From contig JAVGWX010000002.1 of NCBI GenBank assembly GCA_036924085.1, positions 159,377,174-159,441,173 of the forward strand: a DNA stretch of 64,000 nucleotides. The letters run 5' to 3'. This document shows, one piece after another, positions 60,701-63,367 of this stretch. This stretch comes from Ariolimax columbianus. Its lineage: Eukaryota > Mollusca > Gastropoda > Stylommatophora > Arionidae. The notes below the pieces were generated by a model. The model was given only the letters and a program-made list of their open reading frames with translations. It was not told the origin of the DNA and searched no databases. Each line of letters opens with the position of its first letter. Positions within the stretch are counted from its first letter, which is position 1. The translations under genes were made by a program, and so were the position numbers.

Positions 60701-63367
60701 GATGAACAAGAGAAAGGGTCAAAGTATATGTCTGTGGAACAAAGAACATGTTTGTGTAGCACAGCCAGCCACAAGAAAATCAAACATTTATTCAGCAAGC
60801 AGCACAACCCAACCAGTACTTTATCAACATGGAATAAGCAAATGGTAGTCACAGGAGACGAAGTGTTGGAGACTTTACTGAACAAGGTCAATGTCTTGAC
60901 AGTTATCAGTTTTCTTCTTGGATCAGGTACCAATTCATTTCTGGGTAGAATGGAGCTCCAGTAACCAGGGTATATACTTGCTCAGTTTTGCATGTTTTAA
61001 ACAATCTAAAATTTCCCTAGAAATGTTGATTGTTGCTTTTATGTGTGCTTATTTTATGACAGTGGATAATTTATTTAAAAAATTAGTCTTAACACTTTAG
61101 AGTTCTAACTGTTCATTGCAGTCAACTAGAGTAGCATCCCTTACAGTCAGATTAATTGAAGTCATATTGTCTCATATCAACCATATCTTGTTATTTACCT
61201 AAATTTGATTTATAAACATCGATATCTTTGAATTTAAAAATCATAATTTTAGTTTGAATAACTTTATCTCCTTAACCATGAAACATAATTTTAGTTTTAA
61301 TAACTTTATCTCCTTAACCATGAAACATAAAAATGACTGTTCTTGTCTTGGACATTAGACTACCATATTGTAAATTAGGTTGGGCTGTAAAGAGTTAAGC
61401 AAATGTAAAATATGCCGGAAAGTGGTGACCTATTCAACTTGTAATATTGCTGTGACTGTCAGATCTATGTTTGTTACGGAGAAGAGCATCATTACTACTA
61501 TTTGTATAACGGTGTATGTTATAAATACACCCATCATTACAGAATGAAACTTTACAATAGTCAAGTCTTGATACTTAAGCTGCTAAATTTGTTTGATGGG
61601 GTCACCCGAACTACTGACCTCAAAAGCACCTTAATAATCATCATATGTCCCTATTTGGACATGTGGCCCTGTCTAGCCAAGGACGTTCTCGTCTCTATCA
61701 GCGCTTAAAGTAGGCCATGAACATCAAGGATGGAAAGCAGCCCTCTCCATCATGGTCTCACCCCTGCAGCTATTCATACAACTCCTAGCTGGATCAAATC
61801 GGAAAGACATCCTCCTTACTGTATGCAGCCTGTGACTCTGCCATTCATTGTGTTCATGGACTGATGGTACAACCTACCCATAACCCTAATAGTTTCTGTA
61901 GCTTGTTAGAAATGTACACTGGAGATTGATGTTCTTGGGAATTGATCCTAGCTGGACTTACATTTGATTCCTGCAGTTTCAAGATTGACGATTCATCTAT
62001 TTCAATTGACTTGAGTATGTCCCTCTCAACCATACCTAATGTCCCCATTACAGAATCATCACTGCATCTCCCCGCTGGTACCACCTCTGCACGTGAATTT
62101 GATAAGAGGGTTGGATAATAAGTGTTCAATGCGCCACATAGCTGCTGAGTGTCCCTCGAGACTTACCACGTTCTTTCCTGGAGGGTCTTTGGAGGTGGTC
62201 TGGGAGGGTTGTCGTGGGACAGTCATTGTCAACAAAACTGAGCAGCAAAGAAGTGGATGCAGAATATGATGGGTAGAGTAACACTTAATGCAGAGGTTGG
62301 GCTTCCACTCTGTCAATTGGGGTGATGGGTTAAACAATTGGGAACGAAATGTAATGAGTAGTCCAATTTTTGTTGTTGTTTTTTTTGTGCATTCCCCTTA
62401 TTTTTCTAATCCCCAAGGCGCACTTAACCACTAGGCCACGCCGTCCCCTTGTAGTCCAATTTAAAACACTTCATTGCAATAGGCTTAAAATTTGTATTAG
62501 GTGGGGTTGTCCAAGTCCCTCCCTTGCTGCCTTTCCTTCCATAACAGTTAACCAGGTACCCATATACAGCTAGAAGTGCATTGATAATGGGGATCAAGTT
62601 CGATACTTTTGCCATCATAAACGAGAGCTCTACCACATCATAAGCGAGAGCTCTACTACTCTGCCACTCAAAAGTTCAACTAAACAAATAAAAGAACAAA
62701 AGTTTTATTTTGGATGAAAAAATTAAAATTAAAAATATTTTCTTTGAAACAGCAGAAACAAATTGAAATAATAATATGTCCAAAGAGGGTAAATATTTTA
62801 TCTCAAGAACTCAAATTTTGAACTCATGAAATTACTCTCACATCAGCTGTCACACTCCAATGGTCGCCTGTGGCTAGACTTTCTCTCTGTTGGATGTCTG
62901 ACACATCGTGCCCAATACCTCCACAAGACAGGTGACTACTGAGTCTTGTGGTGTTTCTTTTGTTGCCAAGATTTTTCTGGCCTATGCTGGTCACACTGGG
63001 TGTTTCCTGATCTTCTATGGCAGAAACTGCTTCGGAAGGACTTGGAAGGGATGACAATTTTTCAGAAAACTCCAAACCATCACAGTCTGTAGTCAGTAAT
63101 GCATTTTGGGTGCCACTAATCACATCTGTAGCTAATTTCCAGCCCGCGTTTCTAACTCCAGCTTCATGCACATCCCCACTCTGAGATGGGTCATGTGATA
63201 CTGTCATTTCTCCTTCAGAAAGTCTTTTGGATTTTTGTGACTCTTTCTTGGGCTGGGGAGAAACATCTGAATTCTGTGATGACATTTTGGCTATTTTTGA
63301 TGCTGGCAAGTTTTGAGTCCCAGGTTGTTTTTCATTTTCAGGACTCGTGGTCTTTGAGAATAAAATG
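11838..63367 (-). CDS. TRAF3IP1: TRAF3IP1 / IFT54 (MIP-T3), 3' part of gene, 12 exons
   Basis: IFT54 is a subunit of the intraflagellar transport B complex. It binds IFT20 through its C-terminal coiled coil and tubulin through an N-terminal CH domain, and is needed for cilium assembly. Seen here: twelve minus-strand exons (listed separately) join in one frame to about 491 residues plus a stop. Order: a Ser-rich disordered segment, a charged basic linker, an acidic linker, the family motif RPSSARPAPPRPK, an Asp-rich tract, then a C-terminal coiled coil with ANPLGK, VMDYVQEDMDSMQQEL and NDQKIQKML, which match what I recall of vertebrate IFT54. Exon phases agree at all 11 junctions. The start codon and CH domain are missing and should lie beyond 64000. 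Introns run from about 1 to 8.7 kb and are packed with repeats. Eleven of the exons are firm; the first (62842-63367) is less certain. Confidence 0.93.
12423..13126 (+). pseudogene. mariner-like transposase remnant
   Basis: A TA at 12421-12422 is followed by the terminal-repeat-like TTAGGTGTGTTCAAAAAGTT. Transposase pieces follow: LRKMFTETHLSK (helix-turn-helix part), then after an internal deletion ELLDHANKIEIFMKKIITSD and ETWVSGHDIEMEMQSWQFG (first catalytic Asp region, normally GDETW), then a VFFDEN-type second Asp near 13090. Frames are broken, and homology ends where a family A repeat starts at about 13125. The 3' terminal repeat is not seen. Confidence 0.88.
13125..13470 (-). repeat. 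dispersed repeat family A, full-length-like
   Basis: About 345 bp with TTGTTGTTTGTGAATCCCCA at its left edge (the tail, inverted) and the GACCAGACGTTAGTCTTCCT end. It abuts and probably interrupts the mariner remnant. Confidence 0.82.
13750..13930 (-). pseudogene. LINE RT C-terminal remnant
   Basis: The minus-strand reading RRPRGRPKVRWEDNIRQSLS, followed by DRGLDWKETRKKTADRAVWR, is typical of the last residues of a non-LTR retrotransposon polyprotein (GRPxxRW...W). It lies directly beyond the tail of the CR1-like element, and is a separate family. Confidence 0.65.
13930..16960 (-). mobile_element. CR1-like LINE copy with (TTAAG)n tail
   Basis: Encloses the ORF at 14019-16856. The 3' UTR is short and ends ACCAGTATAAAGAAGTTAAG followed by TTAAGTTAAGTT repeats at 13930-13955, a 5-bp microsatellite tail. 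The 5' boundary is uncertain; a second copy's 3' end lies at 16960-17030. Confidence 0.85.
14019..16856 (-). CDS. CR1-like LINE ORF2: endonuclease-reverse transcriptase
   Basis: A 945-codon uninterrupted ORF. The N-terminal apurinic-like endonuclease runs to about residue 240: FYANVRN, GLTESW (catalytic Glu), MGDFNYP near 164, LDLVF and SSDHQIIRWD near 230. The RT domain, about 450-720: NYRPVSLTSI, YLDFANAFDRVPHQ near 597, SGVPQGSVLGPILF, and the catalytic KFADDTKL near 684. The C-terminus has TRGHSYKL and FFSQRVVSAWNALP, characteristic of the CR1/L2 group. No catalytic residue is obviously lost, so the copy may be young or still able to move other RNAs. The Met at 16856 is the first in frame, and no ORF1 is visible upstream. 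It sits in the same orientation as the host gene, in intron 11. Confidence 0.95.
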   Translation of the reverse strand: MEDDRIPKRSWKQKQKEENQQHYKLKCFYANVRNIVNKREELELYVEEEKPDIIGLTESWTYEEIADSELEIEGYTMLRKDRIIGDKTKGGGVLLYCINSVNITIKDYLSCGNKNESVWGEIESGGEKTVIGVCYRCPSSQKEEDEELISSIAKASKGKLLLMGDFNYPEIKWDMAEALVESKPFVTCITDNFLIQHVEAATRGKNILDLVFTTEENMIENVTVGELFGSSDHQIIRWDLIAGKEVNINTRTYDYSKADVKRMKEAANHIIWKDIIVGTDVEQEWESFKTVLETLKEECVPCREVNFKRKKWITRFVVKCRRAKNKAWQKYIEAGKSKETYVKYLDKQNISQKANKTAKIDFEKKLAQRIKTDSKSFFSYVRNKQRTKDKVGPLIDSTGKIISENREAANLLNQYFGTVFTKEDCSEIPEPIDIFQRDMDTPGLRSICITEEMVFKKLEGLKVNKCPGQDGIHPKLLYEIRNQLAKPLAILCSQSLTKGIVPRDWKDAGVIPLFKKGKKSDPANYRPVSLTSIVCKLLESIIKENIVMHLDKFNLIRNSQHGFTRGRSCLTNLLEFMEEVTKIIDKGEPVDVIYLDFANAFDRVPHQRLFRKLKSHGIGGEVAKWIENWLTGRRQRVGINKEYSEWREVKSGVPQGSVLGPILFLIYINDLDIDMRSMIAKFADDTKLCSSVSSKAEVDILMSDLDKIREWSVSWQMEFNVDKCTVIHMGKSNMEHNYRMGENNIRKIDKERDLGVIIDHTGKVSEQVKVAVKKANAMLGMIKRNIKHRSKEVIVKLYKALVRSRLEYCVQVWSPYHRGDINMLERIQKRATKMIVGFQNYSYEERLRKTGLQCLEERRIRGDLIQVYKMIRGIDKLDYNKFFKIQPPTITRGHSYKLIKERSRLDIRKYFFSQRVVSAWNALPGEVVEAGTVDAFKNKLDAHRF
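16960..17030 (-). mobile_element. CR1-like LINE 3' end fragment
   Basis: On the minus strand, TGTAACTGGTTATTTACAGA and ACCAGTATAAAAACGTTGAG match the 3' end of the adjacent intact LINE. It sits just 5' of that element in the same orientation. Confidence 0.8.
17031..17984. other. intron 11 sequence, no other feature
   Basis: No coding exon or clear repeat apart from the candidate TTAA end near 17685. Confidence 0.45.
17985..18088 (-). CDS. TRAF3IP1: IFT54 exon 11 (coiled coil, MDYVQEDMD)
   Basis: A 104-nt exon encoding VMDYVQEDMDSMQQELDKWK and then TENSQHALDLKREM plus two bases. MDYxQEDxDxMQxEL is a hallmark of the IFT54 C-terminus. The acceptor is CTCTGTCAG and the donor ATGAA|GTAAGA. The acceptor and the first exon bases are repeated in a 53-bp tandem array just upstream in the sense direction. 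Confidence 0.96.
18079..18345. repeat. 53-bp tandem repeat containing the exon 11 splice acceptor
   Basis: About five copies of a 53-bp unit that begins with AGTCCATTACCTGACAGAGT. Its left edge overlaps the first 10 bases of IFT54 exon 11 and its acceptor at 18089-18090. Acceptor-like copies fall near 18142, 18195, 18248 and 18298. Confidence 0.93.
18682..19491 (-). pseudogene. LINE RNase H domain ORF
   Basis: A 269-codon frame of the element above. DEDD residues: AYTDGS present, AEAEALKAA Glu present, third Asp lost (LFTVALA), NEKADRLAKEGA present. The C-terminal Cys/His cluster follows. Confidence 0.85.
20577..21020 (-). pseudogene. LINE RT palm fragment
   Basis: A 147-codon frame holding the PGQDG and VDLEKAFDKV RT motifs. 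It continues across a frameshift into 20590-20384 (QGVPQRGVLSPTLFLVY) and then the FADD box. Confidence 0.85.
21687..22325 (-). pseudogene. LINE apurinic-like endonuclease
   Basis: A 212-codon frame with the IQETH, GDFNSH, TPDLAFS and GSNHRPI motifs of the LINE endonuclease, in the expected order. It may still fold, but the element downstream is broken. Confidence 0.88.
22690..24089. other. intron 10 sequence with internal duplications
   Basis: GGCTGAGTCTCAACAGTT occurs near 22950 and again near 23100, and CCAACCATATCGT...CTCCCGTC near 22976 and 23308. This suggests a diverged duplicated repeat. GGCTGCGAGTCTACATTT near 23580 recurs near 55640 in the CR1-tailed SINE. No coding feature is supported. 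Confidence 0.4.
24090..24270 (+). repeat. dispersed repeat family E
   Basis: Shares GTCTTGCCACTGG, AGTTTCTTCCTCACT-type and ATAATCCAAAT/TTAATCCAAAT, and the CTTGTGATGGGCAA end with 50690-50960. Confidence 0.5.
24768..24887 (-). CDS. TRAF3IP1: IFT54 exon 10 (coiled coil, ANPLGK)
   Basis: A 120-nt exon of 40 codons, phase 0 at both ends, with VQKEVDKLRSSIQSLTRSAN followed by PLGK. The KLR-x-SIQ-x-L-x-(R/K)SA-x-PLGK signature is highly conserved in IFT54. The acceptor is CTCCGGCAG and the donor AAAG|GTAGAT. Confidence 0.95.
24935..25065. repeat. 65-bp direct duplication
   Basis: Two copies of GCGTCTTCATTTCTTTCAAA plus about 45 further bases in tandem. Confidence 0.85.
25415..26230. repeat. 35-bp minisatellite (intron 9)
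   Basis: About 23 copies of a 35-bp unit with core TCTATCAACACTGACACACT. Copies differ mainly at two positions (ACAAAT/TAAAT and TTGTCT/TTATCT), which mark subfamilies along the array. Confidence 0.97.
26395..26565 (+). repeat. dispersed repeat family B, diverged partial
   Basis: Has GGCAGACTCAGCTCCA, CACTGCAAATTATGACACAA and a TTCTCTTCAGGATGAACAAT end resembling the B copies at 1925 and 10040. Confidence 0.4.
26633..26712 (-). CDS. TRAF3IP1: IFT54 exon 9 (start of coiled coil)
   Basis: An 80-nt exon that completes Gly and reads ALVQKMLESKKEVERGSLGP and then ARKTEI. The acceptor is CTTTCCCAG and the donor ATT|GTAAGG. It corresponds to the vertebrate stretch that follows the conserved KHG. 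Confidence 0.9.
27195..27370 (-). repeat. dispersed repeat family B, inverted partial
   Basis: Contains CTACCAAGCCCTGAACAGGG, AGCAGGATGTAGTCC and ACCTTTCGGTCCGATGCATC, the reverse of the B 3' half. Confidence 0.75.
27555..27715 (+). repeat. dispersed repeat family C
   Basis: Has ACCCACTACCAGAGAAGT, GTAGCTTCAAATAACAGCAA and a CAACAACA tail, shared with 34190-34380 and 63640-63925. Confidence 0.6.
27728..27767 (-). CDS. TRAF3IP1: IFT54 exon 8 (40 nt)
   Basis: A 40-nt exon encoding PALKPTDEQDTKH plus one base. The acceptor is TTCTGTTTTTAG and the donor CATG|GTATGT. It leads into the KHG-x-LV-x-K motif completed by exon 9, the start of the coiled-coil region. Confidence 0.88.
27985..28175 (+). 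repeat. dispersed repeat family D
   Basis: Shares AGGTGACTGAAGAG, GGCTAGCAACCTCATCAT, CTTCCTGCAAGGGGCCAG and ATGGAGTGAAAGGA with 36355, 51185 and 55050. Confidence 0.6.
28375..29480. repeat. 39/35-bp composite minisatellite (intron 7)
   Basis: About 28 units of two lengths, 39 bp (with CTCTAACACAACATC) and 35 bp (with CTCACTACATC), sharing CCCCATGACAGTACCTACCC. On the sense (minus) strand each unit contains GGGGTAGGTACTG, a donor-like GGTAGGT. Confidence 0.97.
29526..29640 (-). CDS. TRAF3IP1: IFT54 exon 7 (Asp-rich tract)
   Basis: A 115-nt exon: one base, then LGTGHPTNVIADNDN, a run of seven Asp, NFLVQETVPPPPDLDL. The acceptor is TATGTTTAG; later AG positions give the wrong frame. The donor is CTT|GTGAGT. 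The Asp run is coded by GAT/GAC triplets and could vary in length. The 39/35-bp array starts about 45 bp past the donor. Confidence 0.9.
29695..33350 (+). mobile_element. Penelope-like element remnant split by a 29-bp array
   Basis: Plus-strand RT pieces upstream of the array: CLTELVLHLNMFKINGQ (29775-29825), a decayed AMG-type box, YYRYIDHGNG at 29924-29953 (catalytic RYIDD with the second Asp changed to His), SSFNDFVNNFHSSIYFTAG, then after a frameshift VDLLNITVSI. Downstream of the array: VYYKSTDAHN and LLYTSSHPKSCHDSLPFSQL (32787-32895), PPLVTYKNLRDLLVRSRL (33013-33070), PGAMPCKN and CNSYNLIP, and GMTYISETGLN (about 33220-33250), which resembles the YIGETG end of the GIY-YIG endonuclease. 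The order is that of Penelope-like retroelements. It lies in intron 6, antisense to IFT54. Confidence 0.82.
30075..32790. repeat. 29-bp minisatellite, about 93 copies
   Basis: A unit of 29 bp with core CTCTCTCCATCACTGTCTCC and variants CTCTTTCCACC and CTGTCTCTCC. One strand is almost pure pyrimidine. Because 29 is not a multiple of 3 and the unit has no stop in any frame, long artificial ORFs arise in overlapping frames (30051-32936 and 30055-32811). Blocks of five or more variant units recur in the same order, indicating segmental duplication within the array. Confidence 0.98.
33340..33355. repeat. poly-C tract
   Basis: About 15 consecutive C near 33333-33347; a simple repeat. Confidence 0.75.
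33925..34105. repeat. 26-bp tandem repeat
   Basis: About seven imperfect copies of GGTTCAGTGTTATACAGAAG. Confidence 0.93.
34190..34380 (+). repeat. dispersed repeat family C
   Basis: Has GCATTGCACTACAGCAAGGA, ACCCACTACCAGAGAAACTT, CATCAAGATTGAAGAACTCA and a CAACAACAA tail; closest to 63640-63925. Confidence 0.65.
34400..34830 (-). repeat. dispersed repeat family B with internal 33-bp triplication
   Basis: Near-full-length inverted B copy (tail side TTCTCAATCTCCCGCTACCA at left, head CAGCATCTTGATCCC at right). Inside it, 34670-34775 holds three copies of a 33-bp block around GCTAGCAGTCAGCTATGGGT where other copies have one. Confidence 0.85.
35272..36258. repeat. 25-bp minisatellite, about 39 copies (intron 6)
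   Basis: Near-perfect copies of GGTTTAGTTGTTAGTTATCA at 25-bp spacing, with rare variants (TTTTAG, TTGTAAG, AAGAAAGG) that recur at spaced positions. Confidence 0.98.
36355..36520 (+). repeat. dispersed repeat family D
   Basis: Has AAAAGGTGACTGAAGAAGG, GGCTAGCAACTCCATCATGT, ACAGGCTTCCTGTAAAGGGC and ATAGAATGAAAAAGTGA. Confidence 0.6.
36727..36988. mobile_element. piggyBac-like MITE with TTAA target sites
   Basis: 262 bp flanked by TTAA at 36723-36726 and 36989-36992. Termini: CCCTTTACAGTCCAACG at left and, inverted, CCCTTTGCACTCCTAATTG at right. TTAA target sites plus CCCTTT ends are the piggyBac signature. Non-coding. A relative lies at 61093-61394. Confidence 0.82.
37054..37137 (-). CDS. 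TRAF3IP1: IFT54 exon 6 (RPSSARPAPPRPK motif)
   Basis: An 84-nt exon encoding RQLARPSSARPAPPRPKQEA and then LESEPAM plus two bases. The RPSSARPAPPRxK stretch is the most distinctive linker motif of metazoan IFT54 that I recall, just N-terminal to the acidic and coiled-coil parts. The acceptor is ATCACCAG and the donor ATGAG|GTTTGA. Confidence 0.92.
37500..37735 (+). repeat. dispersed repeat family B, 3' half
   Basis: Has CAGACTGGCTAAGGAGAAGG, GATCGAAGAGGGAATGCTAA, GTGTTGGACCGAAAG and GGTAGTGGGAGATTGAGAAT followed by GAACGAAG. Nearly identical to the right half of 58960-59330. Confidence 0.85.
37740..39000. other. intron 5 sequence, no other feature
   Basis: No exon, RNA gene or array recognised. 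A short (ATGG)n tract is present near 38745. Confidence 0.45.
39007..39079 (-). CDS. TRAF3IP1: IFT54 exon 5
   Basis: A 73-nt exon encoding (D)DEDVSKPRESMLGEGDLPPQ and then VVA plus two bases. The acceptor is TGTCCTGCAG and the donor GCTGC|GTACGT. It supplies two bases at the start and two at the end, matching exon 4 and exon 6. Confidence 0.88.
39085..40745. other. intron 4 sequence, mostly unrecognised
   Basis: A diverged inverted family D block may lie near 39200-39480 (CCTAGGCACAACCC, GTCGTCTTATATGACAAGTC). A 55-bp direct duplication around TTGACTAATTATTGT lies near 39570-39690, and (AAAT)n and (AT)n tracts near 39960 and 40185. No coding sequence. Confidence 0.4.
40756..41815. mobile_element. 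larger non-autonomous piggyBac-like element
   Basis: The left end is TTAA then CCCTTTGAACCTGTGACACC (from 40752). The right end near 41790-41822, inverted, reads TTGAACCCTTTGAACCGTGG, so the right target site is changed. About 1.07 kb, interrupted by a family B copy at 41172-41535. No intact transposase. Confidence 0.6.
41172..41535 (-). repeat. dispersed repeat family B, near-complete
   Basis: The left edge TCTTCTTCTTCTGCATTCGT is the inverted (GAA)n tail. The internal blocks match 34400-34830 but have a single 33-bp block where that copy has three. Nested in a piggyBac-like element. Confidence 0.88.
41823..42700. other. intron 4 sequence, no feature
   Basis: AT-rich. Several AATATAA/ACAATAAAT imperfect repetitions near 41870-42060, but no definable element. 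Confidence 0.4.
42708..42800. repeat. (GA)n microsatellite
   Basis: An interrupted GAGA tract with AAAATA interruptions. Confidence 0.9.
43208..44180. repeat. 30-bp minisatellite, about 32 copies (intron 4)
   Basis: Copies of GAGTGAGGGCAACTCAGCTG plus ATAGGTGGGA. The period of 30 keeps frames open on both strands, giving several spurious ORFs (SADRWESEGN on +, LSAELPSLSH on -). Variants accumulate towards the right end. Confidence 0.98.
44190..44735. other. intron 4 sequence, no feature
   Basis: AT-rich with a poly-A stretch near 44430. Confidence 0.4.
44742..44830. repeat. 16-bp tandem repeat
   Basis: About six copies of TGTCAATGGTGGATTG. Confidence 0.93.
44880..45940. other. intron 4 sequence, no feature
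   Basis: AT-rich. No exon, RNA or array recognised. Confidence 0.4.
45947..45988 (-). CDS. TRAF3IP1: IFT54 exon 4 (42-nt acidic mini-exon)
   Basis: A 42-nt exon encoding (A)DHQNGEDLDELNA plus one base. The acceptor is CTACCTCCCAG and the donor GCAG|GTATTT. It is phase 1 at both ends, so skipping it would keep the frame. A 28-bp minisatellite begins about 15 bp upstream of the acceptor in the sense direction. Confidence 0.85.
46003..46660. repeat. 28-bp minisatellite abutting exon 4 acceptor (intron 3)
   Basis: About 22 copies of AGTGAGTGACAGTGACATGA plus CTGACAAC, with shortened units. On the sense strand it reads as repeated CACTCACTGTTGTCAG blocks right before the real acceptor at 45989. 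Confidence 0.96.
46665..47290. other. intron 3 sequence, no feature
   Basis: No supported feature. Confidence 0.4.
47295..47780. repeat. 68-bp higher-order minisatellite
   Basis: Built from two related sub-units (39 bp with GATGTCTTCAAATTGCTTCA, and 29 bp with GATGGCTTCAAAGCGTCTA) alternating as a 68-bp unit. The edges contain only one sub-unit. Confidence 0.93.
48415..48968 (-). mobile_element. I/Nimb-type LINE, short 5'-truncated copy
   Basis: The RNase H C-terminal half and zinc knuckle, from NDLRAVLCQLCQQSAPKRV to CTCGTGKMTAEHLLQNC and the (GAA)n tail (inverted TTCTTCTTCTTCGTACGCTG). Homology to the copies at 3018 and 18660 ends abruptly at 48968. A small deletion removes the KQIQ codons near 48455. 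Confidence 0.88.
49105..49450 (+). repeat. dispersed repeat family A, full-length-like
   Basis: About 345 bp from GGAAGACTAATGTCTGGTCA to GAAACAACAACAC. Best preserved copy, with GGGTCAAGGAAAACATACTG and CCGCCACTTAATGTCC blocks. No RNA polymerase III boxes that I trust. Confidence 0.82.
49455..50685. other. intron 3 sequence, no feature
   Basis: No supported exon, RNA gene or array. Confidence 0.4.
50690..50960 (+). repeat. dispersed repeat family E with internal tandem duplication
   Basis: The block TGTATGTCTTGCCACTGG to GGGATTGATGTCC (about 60 bp) occurs twice in tandem. The rest (ACTATAATCCAAATTCAGCG, TTGCGATGGGCAA) matches 24090-24270. Confidence 0.6.
51180..51530 (+). repeat. dispersed repeat family D, two copies in tandem
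   Basis: The first copy starts GTCGTAAAAGGCGACAGAG and has ACTAGCAACCTCATCGTCC. A second starts GATAAAAGGTGACTACGGG and has GGCTAGTAACCTCAACATG and TATGGCTTCCTGCAGG. Confidence 0.6.
51725..51910. repeat. degenerate about 30-bp tandem repeat
   Basis: Six or more diverged units around ATGTCCATATTTGTAA(TA)T. Confidence 0.8.
52345..53038. mobile_element. possible piggyBac-like element (weak)
   Basis: The left edge CTAAGCCCTTTCAGCCGGAC and the right edge GAGTGAATGAGTTAA resemble CCCTTT..TTAA termini. Inside is an Asp/Ser-rich, degenerate coding-like stretch (52420-52530). No clean target duplication. Confidence 0.25.
53440..53495. repeat. 15-bp tandem repeat
   Basis: About four copies of AACCAGAGTCAGCCC/A. 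Confidence 0.88.
53955..54160 (+). mobile_element. tRNA-derived SINE
   Basis: The tRNA-like head has an A box (TGGGCTAGTGGTTA, 53967-53980) and a B box (GGTTGGATCCC, 54011-54021) about 30 bp apart, as in RNA polymerase III promoters. A GC-richer body and an A-rich tail near 54130-54160 follow. The head does not fold into a functional tRNA. Confidence 0.8.
54660..54720 (-). CDS. TRAF3IP1: IFT54 exon 3 (basic Pro/Arg linker), GC donor
   Basis: A 61-nt exon: DPPARLQRPASAKGSRRRRE plus one base. The acceptor is TTCCATACAG. The donor reads GAGAAG|GCAAGT, a close match to the consensus of the minor GC-AG intron class. The nearest GT, four bases on, would put the next exon into a frame with an early stop, so the GC site is the one that fits. 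Confidence 0.86.
55050..55225 (+). repeat. dispersed repeat family D
   Basis: Has AAAAGGTGATTGAAGAGA, GACTAGCAACCTCATTAAAT, ACAGGCTTCCTGTAAGTGGG and TATAGAGTGAAAAGATGA. Confidence 0.6.
55378..55775 (+). mobile_element. SINE with B-box head and CR1-like 3' tail
   Basis: The left part carries GAGGTTCGAATCA (55396-55408), a good tRNA B box; the A box is lost or diverged. An about 300-bp body follows. The right end, AACTGGTTATATACAGACTG then TAAACCAGTATAAAGACGTT, is the 3' end of the CR1-like LINE at 13930-16960. LINE coding sequence is absent before the tail, unlike the truncated LINE at 5765. Confidence 0.65.
55780..56570. other. intron 2 sequence, no feature
   Basis: No supported exon or repeat. 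Confidence 0.4.
56575..57090. repeat. 29/31-bp minisatellite (intron 2)
   Basis: About 17 copies of GGGGTGCTCTGTCCATTTCA plus GTCCATTCA. Insertion of CC(C)AG in some units gives the longer 31-bp form. Spurious ORFs result. Confidence 0.96.
57509..58520. repeat. 77-bp tandem array, about 13 copies (intron 2)
   Basis: Nearly identical 77-bp units (TCTCTATAAGTGTTTTAATA ... GAAGAATTCATATCACAC). Only the first and last units and one A/T change near 57760 differ. The array ends about 65 bp from the exon 2 donor. Confidence 0.98.
58585..58659 (-). CDS. TRAF3IP1: IFT54 exon 2 (charged linker)
   Basis: A 75-nt exon of 25 codons, phase 0 at both ends, beginning RDQSRDKENESPAKEK and ending EEKH. The acceptor is TTTTTTCTCAG and the donor CAT|GTATGT. 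It resembles the Lys/Glu/Arg-rich central region of IFT54. The 77-bp tandem array ends about 65 bp beyond the donor. Confidence 0.85.
58960..59330 (+). repeat. dispersed repeat family B, full-length-like
   Basis: About 365 bp from GGCTGGGATCAAGACGCTGA to the tail GAACGAACGAAGAAGAAGAA. Best reference copy in the window for this non-coding family. Confidence 0.88.
59335..59830. other. intron 1 sequence, no feature
   Basis: Short imperfect repeats of CAGGGTTCAACCTCAGTCC near 59335-59380; otherwise nothing. Confidence 0.4.
59835..60705. repeat. 20-bp minisatellite, about 43 copies (intron 1)
   Basis: Copies of ATAACAGATGAACAGGTGAC with ATA/ACA variants. The 20-bp period leaves frames open on the minus strand, giving three overlapping spurious ORFs of over 300 codons. 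Each unit carries CAGGTG. Confidence 0.98.
61093..61394. mobile_element. piggyBac-like MITE, inverted relative of 36727-36988
   Basis: Flanked by TTAA at 61089-61092 and 61395-61398. The right end, inverted, reads CTCTTTACAGCCCAACCTAA, matching the left end of 36727-36988; the left end is CACTTTAGAGTTCTAACTG. An internal about 50-bp block (TTTATCTCCTTAACCATGAA) is duplicated at 61250-61330. Confidence 0.75.
61400..62375. other. intron 1 sequence, no certain feature
   Basis: No supported exon of IFT54; short open frames are unrecognised. Confidence 0.4.
62380..62455 (-). mobile_element. tRNA-SINE head fragment
   Basis: On the minus strand, AGGGGACGGCGTGGCCTAGT then GGTTAAGTG matches the head (A box) of the SINE at 53955. 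Truncated soon after. Confidence 0.55.
62842..63367 (-). CDS. TRAF3IP1: IFT54 exon 1 of window (disordered Ser-rich segment)
   Basis: About 175 codons without a stop on the minus strand, rich in Ser, Lys, Glu and Gln (for example QPKKESQKSKRLSEGE). No globular domain is visible. The upstream acceptor is TTTTTAG at 63368-63369; a second AG at 63352-63353 would start the exon at 63351 in phase 0. The donor is GAT|GTGAGA after 62842, phase 0, which joins exon 2 in frame. I recall no vertebrate counterpart; the middle of IFT54 is poorly conserved and disordered in general. It could be an alternatively spliced or lineage-specific exon. Confidence 0.62.

Noticed and set aside
59706..60933. Three overlapping minus-strand ORFs over 300 codons (SVMSPVHLLCHLF repeats), membrane-protein-like
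   Set aside because: Hydrophobic appearance comes from the 20-bp repeat read in three frames; not a gene.
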